The notes under the pieces: model-generated
Seen by the model: the letters and a program-made list of their open reading frames with translations, nothing else
The model's database searches: none
Told to the model about the DNA's origin: nothing
Shown: piece after piece, positions 1 through 8,900 of the stretch
Position numbering within the stretch: the stretch's first letter is position 1
Layout: each line of letters starts with the position of its first letter
Translations under genes and position numbers: made by a program
Assembly: GCA_963728935.1 (NCBI GenBank)
Contig: CAVSMC010000001.1
Coordinates: 1,240,001-1,304,000, forward strand
DNA length: 64,000 nt
From: CAVSMC01 sp963728935
GTDB taxonomy: Bacteria > Pseudomonadota > Gammaproteobacteria > Burkholderiales > Casimicrobiaceae
Reading direction: 5' to 3'

Positions 1-55
1 CAAGCGGATGCTCGTACGCCTGCGGGCGCAAGCCCGGGAGCTTGACGTGCGCCAT
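1..55 (-). CDS. N-terminus of a probable M48-type metallopeptidase (truncated by window edge)
   Basis: Only 18 codons are visible on the minus strand, starting at an ATG at 55 and running off the window. The peptide reads MAHVKLPGLRPQAYEHP and onward. From memory it resembles the opening of M48-family Zn-dependent proteases of the 'GLRPxxYEHP' type. No catalytic HExxH motif is in view, so the family is an inference. It begins 6 bp after the stop of the zinc-ribbon gene, which suggests co-transcription. Confidence 0.4.
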   Translation of the reverse strand, partial: MAHVKLPGLRPQAYEHPL

Positions 56-61
56 GCCCGT

Positions 62-442
62 CTACCAGGTCTTGCCCTTGCCGTCGGCGACGCGGTAAGC
101 ATCGATCGCCGCCCATATGAGGACCGCGAGCCACGCGATGCCGCTCGTGAACGGGCCGAGCACGATCGCAATCGCGAGCATCACGAGTCCTTTTTTGTTG
201 TCGCCGTTGTACAACTGGCCGACGCCGGGAATGAGCACCGAGAGGACGGTCGCGAGCACGGGGTTCTTGCCGGTGACGGTCTGGCCGGCGGTCGACGCGA
301 TTTGCGTGTCGCGCATCCGTGTGTCCGGCGGCGGCGAAGCCGGCGCCGCCGCCGCCGGTGCCTCGGCCCCGAGCGCGTGGCCGCATTTCTGGCAGAACTT
401 CGCTCCGTCCTCGTTCGCACTGCCGCAATTCGAGCAGAACAT
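62..442 (-). CDS. Zinc-ribbon / TM2-like small membrane protein
   Basis: The 126-residue protein has an N-terminal zinc ribbon (residues 1-25) with two CxxC pairs, MFCSNCG and KFCQKCG. A low-complexity Ala/Pro linker (about 27-40) follows. Two hydrophobic segments (about 62-82 and 87-112) are separated by the G-x-GQLYNGDxxKG signature of TM2-like domains. It is probably an inner-membrane protein with a cytoplasmic zinc-binding head, and its biochemical role is unknown. Length is typical for such proteins. It lies 131 bp downstream of the TIR gene on the same strand and just before a possible peptidase gene. The start is the ATG of MFCSNCG, which begins the zinc ribbon directly. Confidence 0.8.
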   Translation of the reverse strand: MFCSNCGSANEDGAKFCQKCGHALGAEAPAAAAPASPPPDTRMRDTQIASTAGQTVTGKNPVLATVLSVLIPGVGQLYNGDNKKGLVMLAIAIVLGPFTSGIAWLAVLIWAAIDAYRVADGKGKTW

Positions 443-573
443 GGCGCTGCCTCCCCTTCAACGAATGGATTGCGCTTCGCTCGCGCTTCGAAGATCCGCA
501 GTCCGGTGCTGCGACACCGGCATGATATCGCTCCGACGGCGCGTCATCGTCAAGGGGCTTCGAATCGCCGCCG

Positions 574-2817
574 TCATTGCAGCTTGTAACGGACGAGCTC
601 GAACGTGTCTTCGTCGAGCTTGCCGCCCGTCGCCGACCACGTCGTGCGGACCTGCTTGACCGTGCGCTTGGCGTCCGGCGCATACCAAGCGACGTGCAGC
701 ACCCGCACGGGCTCGGCGCCGCGCATCGCGAGGCTCGCCGTCGCCTGCCGGCTGCTGTTGAGCTCGACGCGCAGCGCCTTGAAGGTCCCCGCCGGTACGG
801 TCACCGACTCCCAGCCGGTGACCCGGCCGTGGCTGTACCAGTTCGAAACGAAGGGGTCGTACGCCGGCGTTGCGAGCGATTTCCACGCGCTGTCGGGGCG
901 CAGGACGTCGAACGCCGCGAGAAACGGATTGAACTCGACGACGTAATAGCCGTTGCCGCGCCATTCGACGTAGCGCGCATCGGGGTTGAACGCCTTGCTT
1001 TCGGACGCGCGTTCGCCGCCGCCGACCACGCTCATCGTCTCCCGGATCTCGCGCTCGGAGACCGCGGTCACCTGGTGGGCGTAGCTCTTCGGCTCGACGT
1101 TCTTCCAGATGCTCTTCGACTGGTATTGCCACGTGTCGCCGACGCGCGGGAGCTTCGGCGACAACGCGGCGAGCGGCGCACCTTCCGGCATGACATACAG
1201 CGTGACGCGGCCGCCGGCTTTCAGCGTATCGCCTGCCTGCGGCTTCTGCGCGACGACCGAATCGGCAGCAGGGGACGTAAACGGCTCCGCCTTGCCTTCG
1301 AGCACGCGCGATTCCAATCCCGCCTTCTCGAGCTCGGCGAGCGCGGCGCGGCGCGACTGCCCGACCAGATTCGGGATGGTGACGACCTGTGCGGCAGGCG
1401 GCTTGGCGCGGATCTCGACGTCGAGCGAGCGGCTGACGAGCGCGCCGGCGGCGTTGCGCGCGGTGAGCACGTACGTTCGGCTCGCATCGGCGGGGACCGA
1501 CACGCACTCCTTCATCAACGGCTTCACCGCGCCGGGAAATGGCGTGATCGTCGCGCTCGCCGCGTTGTCGACGCCGTAGCACAGATTCACGCCGCGCTCC
1601 GACAGGCGCGATTCGAAATTGAGGATCCTGGGCGGCGCGGCCGCGACCTCCGGTTTGCGCTCGGGCGGCGGCGCGGGCGGCGCAACCGGTTTGGGCGGTG
1701 CGGGTTTGGCTTCGACGTCGGCGCGCGCTTTCTCCGCCGGCGCCTTCTCGACCGGCGCCTTCTCGGCCGGCGTTTTTTCCACCGGTGCCCTTTCTGCCGG
1801 CGTTTTGACCGCAGGTTCGGATGCGGGCGGCTTCGCGCTCGCGACCAGCGCAGCGGTGCCACGGCCTTGCACGGCGATGGACGGCGGCACGCTGCGGCCG
1901 TCGTGCGCGATCGCGAGCGCCGCGCTGCGCGCGCCCTCGCCCTGCGGCTTGAAGATGAGATTGAGCGAGCACGATTGACCGGCCTCGAGCTCGCGGCCGC
2001 TGCATCGGTCGTCGCTTACCTCGAAGTCGGGCGCCTGCGCGCCCTCGATCTTCACGCTTTTCACGTGCAGCGCGCCGGGACCGACGTTTTCGAGCTTCAC
2101 GGCCGTTGGCGCACCCGCGGCGCGAATCGTCTGATCGGCGAATTGGACGCTTCCGGGCGTGACGTAGAGCACCGGCAGCGCCGACGGCGTTTCATCAGAC
2201 CACGGGCGCGTGAACAAGAGGGCAGCCGCGACGGCCAGCGCGACGACCGCTGCCGCGGCATACCGCCGATCGAACCGACGCGGCGCGGGTTGCGCCGGCG
2301 GCTCCTTCAGTGGCGAAGCGTCCGCGCGCGGCGCTTCGCGCGGCGCCGCTTCACCCTGCCCGAGAATTCGCTCGAGCGTGCCGATCAGCTCGCCGGTGGT
2401 CGCTTCCCACTGCTTGTGATTGAGCTCGACCGCCTGGCGTCGTACGAGCGGGGCGAGGTCTGCGGGCAAGTCTTCCGCGCGCGGAATCGTCGCGCCCTCG
2501 ACGAGCACGGGAACCACGCGGATGCCCCGCTTGAGCGCGGTTGCCGTTTCGAGGCGGACGAAATCGGCGGGCTCGTCGAGGCGTCGCTTGCCCGCGGGAT
2601 CCTTGGCGAGCCAGTCGTGGCCGATGATGACGATCAGGATTTCGCACGAGCCGACGGCGCGCTCGATCGCGTCGACGAAGTCGGCGCCGGGCTCGATTCC
2701 CTCGACATCCATGAAGACGCGAGCTTGTCCGAACTGCGCGACGAGCCGGTCGTACAGCCGGCCCGCATAGCCCGCAGCGTCGTCGCGTCTGTAACTTATG
2801 AAGATGCTGCCTTTCAT
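574..2817 (-). CDS. Membrane-anchored TIR-domain protein with HYDIN-like, PASTA and C-terminal sensor-like regions
   Basis: The protein has 747 residues. Residues 1-150 form a TIR domain (start SIFISYRR; Glu90 in the LETATAL stretch is a candidate NADase glutamate). Residues 151-184 are a Pro/Ala linker, and 185-203 a single membrane span. A choice-of-anchor-D/HYDIN-like beta domain spans 213-323. A repeat of EK[AT]P[AV]-type units spans about 337-368. An Ig-like segment covers about 397-470 and a PASTA repeat about 477-546 (IPNLVGQS start). The last 190 residues form an unassigned domain. The predicted topology is a cytoplasmic TIR with an extracytoplasmic ligand-binding part. The family can cleave NAD or signal, but activity here is inferred. 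It is divergent from the haem operon. Confidence 0.85.
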   Translation of the reverse strand: MKGSIFISYRRDDAAGYAGRLYDRLVAQFGQARVFMDVEGIEPGADFVDAIERAVGSCEILIVIIGHDWLAKDPAGKRRLDEPADFVRLETATALKRGIRVVPVLVEGATIPRAEDLPADLAPLVRRQAVELNHKQWEATTGELIGTLERILGQGEAAPREAPRADASPLKEPPAQPAPRRFDRRYAAAAVVALAVAAALLFTRPWSDETPSALPVLYVTPGSVQFADQTIRAAGAPTAVKLENVGPGALHVKSVKIEGAQAPDFEVSDDRCSGRELEAGQSCSLNLIFKPQGEGARSAALAIAHDGRSVPPSIAVQGRGTAALVASAKPPASEPAVKTPAERAPVEKTPAEKAPVEKAPAEKARADVEAKPAPPKPVAPPAPPPERKPEVAAAPPRILNFESRLSERGVNLCYGVDNAASATITPFPGAVKPLMKECVSVPADASRTYVLTARNAAGALVSRSLDVEIRAKPPAAQVVTIPNLVGQSRRAALAELEKAGLESRVLEGKAEPFTSPAADSVVAQKPQAGDTLKAGGRVTLYVMPEGAPLAALSPKLPRVGDTWQYQSKSIWKNVEPKSYAHQVTAVSEREIRETMSVVGGGERASESKAFNPDARYVEWRGNGYYVVEFNPFLAAFDVLRPDSAWKSLATPAYDPFVSNWYSHGRVTGWESVTVPAGTFKALRVELNSSRQATASLAMRGAEPVRVLHVAWYAPDAKRTVKQVRTTWSATGGKLDEDTFELVRYKLQ

Positions 2818-3130
2818 CTCGCGGTGTCGCTCATTCGGTCGATGAGGGCGCGCAACACGTGATGAGCGCGCGAGCGCACGCGCGTCGTCGTGCGTCGGCA
2901 GTCGAGATCATTGCACCGACGACACGCGTGATGGCAGCGGTTCGTTGTCGAATATTCGGCACGCGATGCGCGCTTTGCGCGTGTACCGTAATTGCGCGCG
3001 ACCGCGTGCGAATCGGTGAGCGATCCGCCCCCTCGATTTTTCCGGGACGTTGCGTCATCATGGCGCCAAAATTTGAACACTACAGCCCAACGCCGGCCAG
3101 GGGAAGTGCGGCATACGACAGGAGAGGGCC
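2818..3130. other. Divergent intergenic region
   Basis: This 313-bp gap separates the TIR gene (minus) from the haem-oxidative operon (plus), so it should hold both promoters. I see no convincing operator palindrome, RNA gene or open frame with coding character. An AGGAGAGGGCC stretch just before 3131 is a plausible ribosome binding site for the first operon gene. Confidence 0.6.
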
Positions 3131-5758
3131 ATGACGCGTGTTCTGATGTCCGTCGGCGTCGCGGGCGTCGCGATTGCGGCGCTGTTGGGGTTCTTGCCGC
3201 GAAGCGGTAGCGATCACGCGAGCGTTGCGGCGCAGACACCGCCCGCCGCGCCGCCGACTCCGGCAGTCGCCGCAGCGCCCGTTCCCGAAAAGTCGATCGC
3301 CGATCAGGACGCGCCGTATTTCGAGGCATGCGCGCGCGAGAAGCTCACCGACTCCGAATGCGTCGGCCGCTTGATCTGGTTCAAGGCGACCGCCGGCAAC
3401 GATCGCTTCCACACGTATACGTTCCAGCAGCGCGTCGGCGTGCTGGTCGATTGGTATCGGGTGCTGCGCACCGATCAGCGCGACGATCGTTTTTACGCCT
3501 GGGGCATCATCAACGATCCGGCGTGCTGCAAGCCCGGCGATCCGAACTGTCCGGCGAAAAGCCGCGACGAGACGTACGGCTTCGATTGGTGTCCGGGCGA
3601 CGACGTGCTGCTGAAATACGTCGGCAAGACCGGCTATGTCGATCCCGCATGCGGGCTGAAGGACGCTCCGCTCGATCGCAACGATCCGCACACCGCGGGC
3701 GGCAAGACCGATCAACGGCAATCGGCGTGCGACTTGAAGTTCGGCACGTCGACCGGCGCGCTCGGCCTGCGCAAGTTTCCCAATCCTCGCTTCGATGCCG
3801 CTCGATGGCGCGCGTTGAACGGCGGCCTCGACACATGGCAGGGCTACGATCAGACGCTGATCAAGAAGACCAACGTTCCCTCCGACGAGCGCGTGAGCCG
3901 GATGGCGGACGCATCGTACGAGCCGCCCTTCCTCATAGGGACAACGTGCGGATCGTGTCACATCGCATTCGACCCGGCGAATCCGCCGAAGGACCCGGCG
4001 CACCCCGAATGGGTGAACATCAAGGGTTTGATCGGCAACCAGTACACGCGCATGAGCGAGCTCCTGGGCTCCGGCATGCCGGCGTCGAGCCTCGAGTGGC
4101 AGATGTTCGCGCACGCACGCCCGGGCGTCACCGATACGTCGGCGATTTCGCACGACCAGATCAACAATCCGGGCACCATCAACGCGATCGTCAACTTGGC
4201 GCAGCGCCCGACGTTCACCGGCGAGTCGATCACCAAGTGGCGCAAGACCGACACCTGCGCGGCCGAGCAGGATGAGGACCGCTGCTGGTGCGAGCCCGGC
4301 CGCACGGGCAAGTGCTGGAAGCGCGAGACGCGAAGCGACGACAACACCGCGCTCGATCTCGGCGGCAAGCCGGTCACGCTGCCGGGGGTCCATCACATTC
4401 TCAAGGGCGGCGAGGATTCGATCGGCGCGCGCGAAGCGATCCAGCGCGTCTACTTCAACATCGGTTCGTGCTCGGAACAATGCTGGGCGACGCATCTCAC
4501 CGACTTCCGCCAGCTCGATCCGCAGCAGCGCGGCTTCGGCCAGACGCCGTTCAGCATTGGCGCCTGCCGGCGCGATTGCCCGAACTTCCGTGCGATCGAG
4601 GATCGGCTCGGCAACGTCCTCGACTTCTTCGTCTCCGCCGAAAGCGACGCGACCGATCTCGACGTCGCGCGCAACAGCGCGCGCAAGGCCGAGAATCCGA
4701 ACGCGGCCGACTACACGAAGAACGATCTGGTCCGGGATCTCGAACAGCAATTCGGCAACGGTGCCGTCGCACGAGGCCGCACGGTGTTCGCCGAGAATTG
4801 CGCGCGCTGCCATTCGAGCATTCCCGAAGACAAGGGCGGGCCGTTCGCGACGCGCGATTTCGGCGCCATCGCCGAGAACCATCCGCGCAAAGTTCGCGCC
4901 GACTTCCTCGGCAACGACGTCGCGACACCTGCGACCGAGGTCGGCACGTTCCGTTGCCGGGCGCTGCATTCGAATCACATGGCCGGCCGCCTGTACATGG
5001 AATACGGTTCCGACGCGCTCCATGCGCGCAAGATCGTGGCGGACATTCCGGAGCGCGACGAGCTCAAGAACGACGGTCGCGGCTACTACCGCAACATCTC
5101 GCTGCTGAACGCGTGGGCGACGGCGCCGTTCATGCACAACAACGCGATCGGCCCCGAGCTCTGCGGCAAGCCGGCGAACGCCGAGAACGACTTCTTCAGG
5201 GCGCGCTACGTCGACGGCGACGGCAAGCTCGCCGCGCAGCAGCCCGCGTGCATGCGCTTCGACCCGAGCGTGGAGGGTCGCTTCGAGCTGTACCGGCGCT
5301 CGATGGAGGACCTGCTCAATCCGAAGCAGCGCGGCGCCAAGGCGACGCTCACCACTGCCGACGTCATCGTCGACGTCGGCATCAGGACGTGGGACGGCAA
5401 GACCGAGAAGGCGCTCGCGGGTTCAGGGCGCATGACGATTCCGAAGGGCGCGTCGGCGGGATTCCTCAACGGCCTGATGCACAAGGAGCTGATCGACGAT
5501 CTCTATCTCGCGATGCGCGACCCGTCGCAGCTCGAGCAGGCCGGAAAGAAGGATTCGATCCCGGAGCTGCGCGAGATCGCCGCGCGCGTGCTGAACAATC
5601 CGGAGAGCTTCCCGCAGGTTCTCGCCGACAAGCGCAAATTCCTGTCGCAGCACTACGAGACGTGCATGCAGCAGATCGAGAACGAAGGGCATCGCTTCGG
5701 CGAAGACTTGCCCGACGCCGACAAGAAGGCGCTGATCGCCTTCCTGGCGACGATGTAA
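3131..5758 (+). CDS. Exported dihaem cytochrome c protein, RoxA-like / CCP-MauG-related
   Basis: The 875-residue protein starts with a signal peptide (hydrophobic about 5-22, then a Pro/Ala-rich mature start). It has two c-type haem motifs, CGSCH at residues 273-277 followed by a FDPxNPP stretch, and CARCH at 557-561. A NAWATAPFMHNN segment after the second haem is shared, to my knowledge, with RoxA-type rubber oxygenases and related dihaem peroxidases. It is longer than RoxA (about 680 residues) and has many extra cysteines (for example PACCKPGDPNC and the region about 440-480). Location is probably periplasmic. It is the first gene of a six-gene operon. The substrate is unknown, and the RoxA link is family-level inference. 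Confidence 0.8.
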   Translation: MTRVLMSVGVAGVAIAALLGFLPRSGSDHASVAAQTPPAAPPTPAVAAAPVPEKSIADQDAPYFEACAREKLTDSECVGRLIWFKATAGNDRFHTYTFQQRVGVLVDWYRVLRTDQRDDRFYAWGIINDPACCKPGDPNCPAKSRDETYGFDWCPGDDVLLKYVGKTGYVDPACGLKDAPLDRNDPHTAGGKTDQRQSACDLKFGTSTGALGLRKFPNPRFDAARWRALNGGLDTWQGYDQTLIKKTNVPSDERVSRMADASYEPPFLIGTTCGSCHIAFDPANPPKDPAHPEWVNIKGLIGNQYTRMSELLGSGMPASSLEWQMFAHARPGVTDTSAISHDQINNPGTINAIVNLAQRPTFTGESITKWRKTDTCAAEQDEDRCWCEPGRTGKCWKRETRSDDNTALDLGGKPVTLPGVHHILKGGEDSIGAREAIQRVYFNIGSCSEQCWATHLTDFRQLDPQQRGFGQTPFSIGACRRDCPNFRAIEDRLGNVLDFFVSAESDATDLDVARNSARKAENPNAADYTKNDLVRDLEQQFGNGAVARGRTVFAENCARCHSSIPEDKGGPFATRDFGAIAENHPRKVRADFLGNDVATPATEVGTFRCRALHSNHMAGRLYMEYGSDALHARKIVADIPERDELKNDGRGYYRNISLLNAWATAPFMHNNAIGPELCGKPANAENDFFRARYVDGDGKLAAQQPACMRFDPSVEGRFELYRRSMEDLLNPKQRGAKATLTTADVIVDVGIRTWDGKTEKALAGSGRMTIPKGASAGFLNGLMHKELIDDLYLAMRDPSQLEQAGKKDSIPELREIAARVLNNPESFPQVLADKRKFLSQHYETCMQQIENEGHRFGEDLPDADKKALIAFLATM

Positions 5759-5778
5759 CCAACGCGCGAGGTGCCGTC

Positions 5779-6669
5779 ATGCGTTGCCGATACGCTTCGT
5801 CGTTCCGACTGGTGCTCGCGGCGATCGTCGGGCTCGCCGCGTTGAGCGGCTGCGACTGGTTCAAGCCGAAGCCTCCCGATGTGTCGTTCGCGCCTTACGG
5901 CAAAGGCTATGCGGGCAAGCCCGACTTCAATCAGGTCGAATACGAGTTTCCGCTGACCGCCGCCGAACGCGCGCGCATCACGCCGGACAATCTCGCGCAG
6001 CTCGATCAGGAGCAGATCGACCAGATCTACGCGCGGTTGACGCCCGGACCGATTCCCAACGGCCCGTTCGACGGCAAGGTGCTCTTTCCGAAGGGCTCGA
6101 CCGGCCAATTTCGAGCCGCCGAAATCGCCGGAGGATTCGCCGCAACCGCGTTGCAGTTGAAAGGGCTCGCGCTCGAGGACTTCGCCGAGTCGCTGTGGAG
6201 AGGCAAGGTGTTCTATCGCGACGAGCGGGTGCTGCGCAATCGCATCGAGGATCTTGCCGTCCTGAAAAAGGCCGGCCTTGTCGAGGCGGAACCGCAGAAG
6301 ATGAAAGTCGGCAACAGCGAAACGTGGCTGTTGTTCCCCGCGAAGCTCTATTGCGGACAGAGCCTGCTCGACGCCAGACGCGAGTCGATCATCATCGATT
6401 ACTTCTTCACTGACGAGATCCCCGGTTATCAGGAAAAGCCCGACTACCTCGCCGGCCGGCGCGGCTTGCGCGTGCGCGACGAGATCCGGATGGTGCGTCC
6501 CGGCTTCTATCTCGGCCGCGCCTATCTCGATCGGATCTTCGGGCTCAACTTCACGCTCTACAACCGCGAGATCGCCGAGCGCGAGACCGATGGCTTCGTG
6601 AAGACCGGAACGAACGCCGAGGATTGCTGGGTCGGCACGCAAGCTCATCGGACGGCGAGTGCGAAATAG
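5779..6669 (+). CDS. Putative lipoprotein of the haem-oxidative operon
   Basis: This 296-residue protein has a lipoprotein signal: a hydrophobic stretch ending LSGC, with the cysteine at about residue 23 and followed by DWFKPK. I recognise no domain. The mature part is soluble-looking with mixed alpha/beta character. The start is the ATG at 5779, 20 bp after the preceding stop; the longer open frame upstream merely shadows the cytochrome gene. It is probably a membrane-anchored partner of the neighbouring haem proteins. That role is inferred only from its position between two dihaem cytochrome genes. Confidence 0.75.
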   Translation: MRCRYASSFRLVLAAIVGLAALSGCDWFKPKPPDVSFAPYGKGYAGKPDFNQVEYEFPLTAAERARITPDNLAQLDQEQIDQIYARLTPGPIPNGPFDGKVLFPKGSTGQFRAAEIAGGFAATALQLKGLALEDFAESLWRGKVFYRDERVLRNRIEDLAVLKKAGLVEAEPQKMKVGNSETWLLFPAKLYCGQSLLDARRESIIIDYFFTDEIPGYQEKPDYLAGRRGLRVRDEIRMVRPGFYLGRAYLDRIFGLNFTLYNREIAERETDGFVKTGTNAEDCWVGTQAHRTASAK

Positions 6670-6681
6670 CGAGGCGCCGCG

Positions 6682-8892
6682 ATGGCGATCCGCAAGTTGC
6701 GCCTGTCCGCGTGCATCGCTGCGGGCCTCGTCGGCGTCGTCGCAATCGTGCCTTGCGATGGCGGCGCGCGCGCGGCGATCGAGCGTGGCGCCGTCGCGGT
6801 CGTGGACCCCGCGATTCCCGGCGCCGACGTGCCACCGGTCGGCCGCTCGCTGTTCGACCACTTGATGGCAGTCGATAGGGGCGGCGTGCCGACCTACGAC
6901 GTGCCCTATCCATTCACTGCGCTCGTCGATCGCATTGCGCGCGAGCTCGACGCCCAGTCCGGCGCTCCGATCAAGCGGGTACTGATTCCGCTCGGCCGCT
7001 CGCTGCAGCGCTCCGCGGCGGCGCCGCAGTATTTCGAGTTTCCGCGCGTGGTCGCAGCCGTCGACGGCGAGCCTGCCGCCTCGTCGCCGTTCTATCTCAA
7101 GGACCGTCTGTATCTGGGCTACCAGGAGAAGGCGAACGTCGTCGAAGTCATCAGCTACAACGAAGCGGCCGGACGGTTCGAGTTCCAGGTCGTGCGCAAT
7201 TACGCGTCCGGGCGATCGCCCGAGGTCGTCTACGCGAATCGCGCGCTTTGCACGACGTGCCATCAGAACGCGGCGCCGATCTTTTCGCGCCAACAGTGGG
7301 ACGAAACATCGGCCAATCCCGACGTCGCCGCGATGATCCGGTCAGCGCGCAGCGACGGCTACGGCGCCGACCTCGCGCGCGGCGTCGATGTGCCGTATGC
7401 GATCGACAACGCCACCGACCGCGCGAATCGTTTCGCCGCGACCCAACTGGTGTGGCGCGACGGGTGTGGCGACGACAGCGCGGCGTCGCAGCGCTGCCGC
7501 GCCGGTCTGTTCGCTGCCGCGCTTCGTTATCGATTGAGCGGCCAGCCGATCGCCGCCGGCGCCGCGTCGCCGTTCGACGCGTCGGTCGTCACGCCGCTCG
7601 TTGCGTCGGCGCGCATGCGCTGGCCGGCCGGGCTCGCGATCGCCGACCCCGACATTCCCAACCGCAATCCGCTGTCGTCCGACCGCGAGCGCAAGCCGCT
7701 TCCGCAGATCGAGTCCGCGTTCGATCCTTTGACGCCGCGCGCTTCGGTGGAAGTGTGGACGATCGACGGCGCGCAGTCCGCGTCGCGCGTTGTCCGCGAG
7801 GTCGCCGAATTCGTTTCCGGCACCGACGTCGCACGACTCGACGCGGCACTCGAGTCGACGTGGTCGCGGGCGGTGCCGCGGATCACGGTGAGGGCACGCT
7901 GCGACGTACGCCGGGTGAGGGCGCGCGCGTCGGGCGAGTCGATCGACTTCGATTGCGCGAGCGACTCGCACGAGCCGCAGGCGAGCATGCGCGTGCAGGC
8001 GCGAGTGCAAACGGGAGGTGGCGCACCGACGATCGTCGCGCTCACGCGGCTGCAGCTTGCCGGCGAAGCTCCGATGATCGATCTCGCGTTGGTCGACACG
8101 CGCGCGGCGATACGCTCGTCCGGCGGAGCGCTCAACGGTGCGCCGCGCCGAGGCAATCTGCACGCGCGCACGGCGAGCGGCGACGGCGTCGAGCTCGTGA
8201 CGCTGCGCTTCGATGGGACGAAAGGCGAAGCCGAGGCATCGATCGTGCGCGACTCGACGCAGCTCGATGCCGCGGTGAATGGGCTGCTGAACGACGCCGG
8301 CGCGCGGCGATTCGACGGGTTCGATGCGCGCCCGTTTCGCCGCGCGAAGCTGATGCCAGCGCTCTTCACCGCGCTCGGTATGCCGACGCGCGAAGGCTGT
8401 TGCATTGCCGAGGCCGCACTGCCGGCTGCGCGGATCGACGCGGTTCCCGCGGCCGAGATTCCGACCGCCGCGTCGGGCACGGGCGCTGAGATCGTCGCGC
8501 TCCGAGGTTTCTATCGATATTGCAGCGCGTGCCATCTGACCAAGGAGCCTGTGCCGCCGAATTTCCTCGCCGGAGACGTCGCGGCGGTGCGTGAGAAGAT
8601 GACGCAATGCGCGCCGCGCATTTTCGCTCGTCTCGGCATGTGGCAGCGACCGTCGGACGCGCATGCGAAGACGCCAATGCCGCCGGAAGTCGCGCTCGCA
8701 CGCTACCAGCTCACCGCCGACGCGTGGCGCGCGAGCGACGATCTTGCCGCCATGTCCGCGTACGCCGCGAAGCTCATCGAAACTCGTACCGGCCGACCGC
8801 CGGATCGCGCGAACGTGCTTGCGCACAACTACGAAGAGCTGCCTTCGTGCCTTCCGGCAAGCAGTGGCCGGCACGCGGCGAACGCTCGCTGA
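6682..8892 (+). CDS. Exported protein with two cytochrome c haem motifs
   Basis: This 736-residue protein has an N-terminal signal sequence (hydrophobic about 10-26). It carries two CxxCH motifs, CTTCH at residues 190-194 (followed by QNAAPIF) and CSACH at 614-618. The long region between them has no recognisable domain. It is probably a periplasmic dihaem electron-transfer protein or oxidase. It starts 12 bp after the lipoprotein stop and is followed 8 bp later by the catalase-like gene, so all are likely co-expressed. I do not know a characterised homologue. Confidence 0.75.
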   Translation: MAIRKLRLSACIAAGLVGVVAIVPCDGGARAAIERGAVAVVDPAIPGADVPPVGRSLFDHLMAVDRGGVPTYDVPYPFTALVDRIARELDAQSGAPIKRVLIPLGRSLQRSAAAPQYFEFPRVVAAVDGEPAASSPFYLKDRLYLGYQEKANVVEVISYNEAAGRFEFQVVRNYASGRSPEVVYANRALCTTCHQNAAPIFSRQQWDETSANPDVAAMIRSARSDGYGADLARGVDVPYAIDNATDRANRFAATQLVWRDGCGDDSAASQRCRAGLFAAALRYRLSGQPIAAGAASPFDASVVTPLVASARMRWPAGLAIADPDIPNRNPLSSDRERKPLPQIESAFDPLTPRASVEVWTIDGAQSASRVVREVAEFVSGTDVARLDAALESTWSRAVPRITVRARCDVRRVRARASGESIDFDCASDSHEPQASMRVQARVQTGGGAPTIVALTRLQLAGEAPMIDLALVDTRAAIRSSGGALNGAPRRGNLHARTASGDGVELVTLRFDGTKGEAEASIVRDSTQLDAAVNGLLNDAGARRFDGFDARPFRRAKLMPALFTALGMPTREGCCIAEAALPAARIDAVPAAEIPTAASGTGAEIVALRGFYRYCSACHLTKEPVPPNFLAGDVAAVREKMTQCAPRIFARLGMWQRPSDAHAKTPMPPEVALARYQLTADAWRASDDLAAMSAYAAKLIETRTGRPPDRANVLAHNYEELPSCLPASSGRHAANAR

Positions 8893-8900
8893 GGGACCAT

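Noticed and set aside
8..659. Plus-strand open frames of 180-193 codons at the left edge
   Set aside because: They lie opposite the zinc-ribbon gene, show Arg-rich composition typical of shadow frames in high-GC DNA, and contain no recognisable motifs.
1714..1809. Tandem repeat in the TIR gene considered as a CRISPR or minisatellite
   Set aside because: Units are in-frame, short and imperfect, encoding a Lys/Glu/Ala/Pro linker; there are no unique spacers.
458..2862. Long frames (515 and 761 codons) overlapping the TIR gene
   Set aside because: The TIR protein has clear domains through its whole length; the other frames are Arg/Ala-rich shadows.
3080..5137. 685-codon minus-strand frame opposite the first dihaem gene
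   Set aside because: The plus strand carries signal peptide, haem motifs and conserved segments; the minus frame has no motif and no promoter context.
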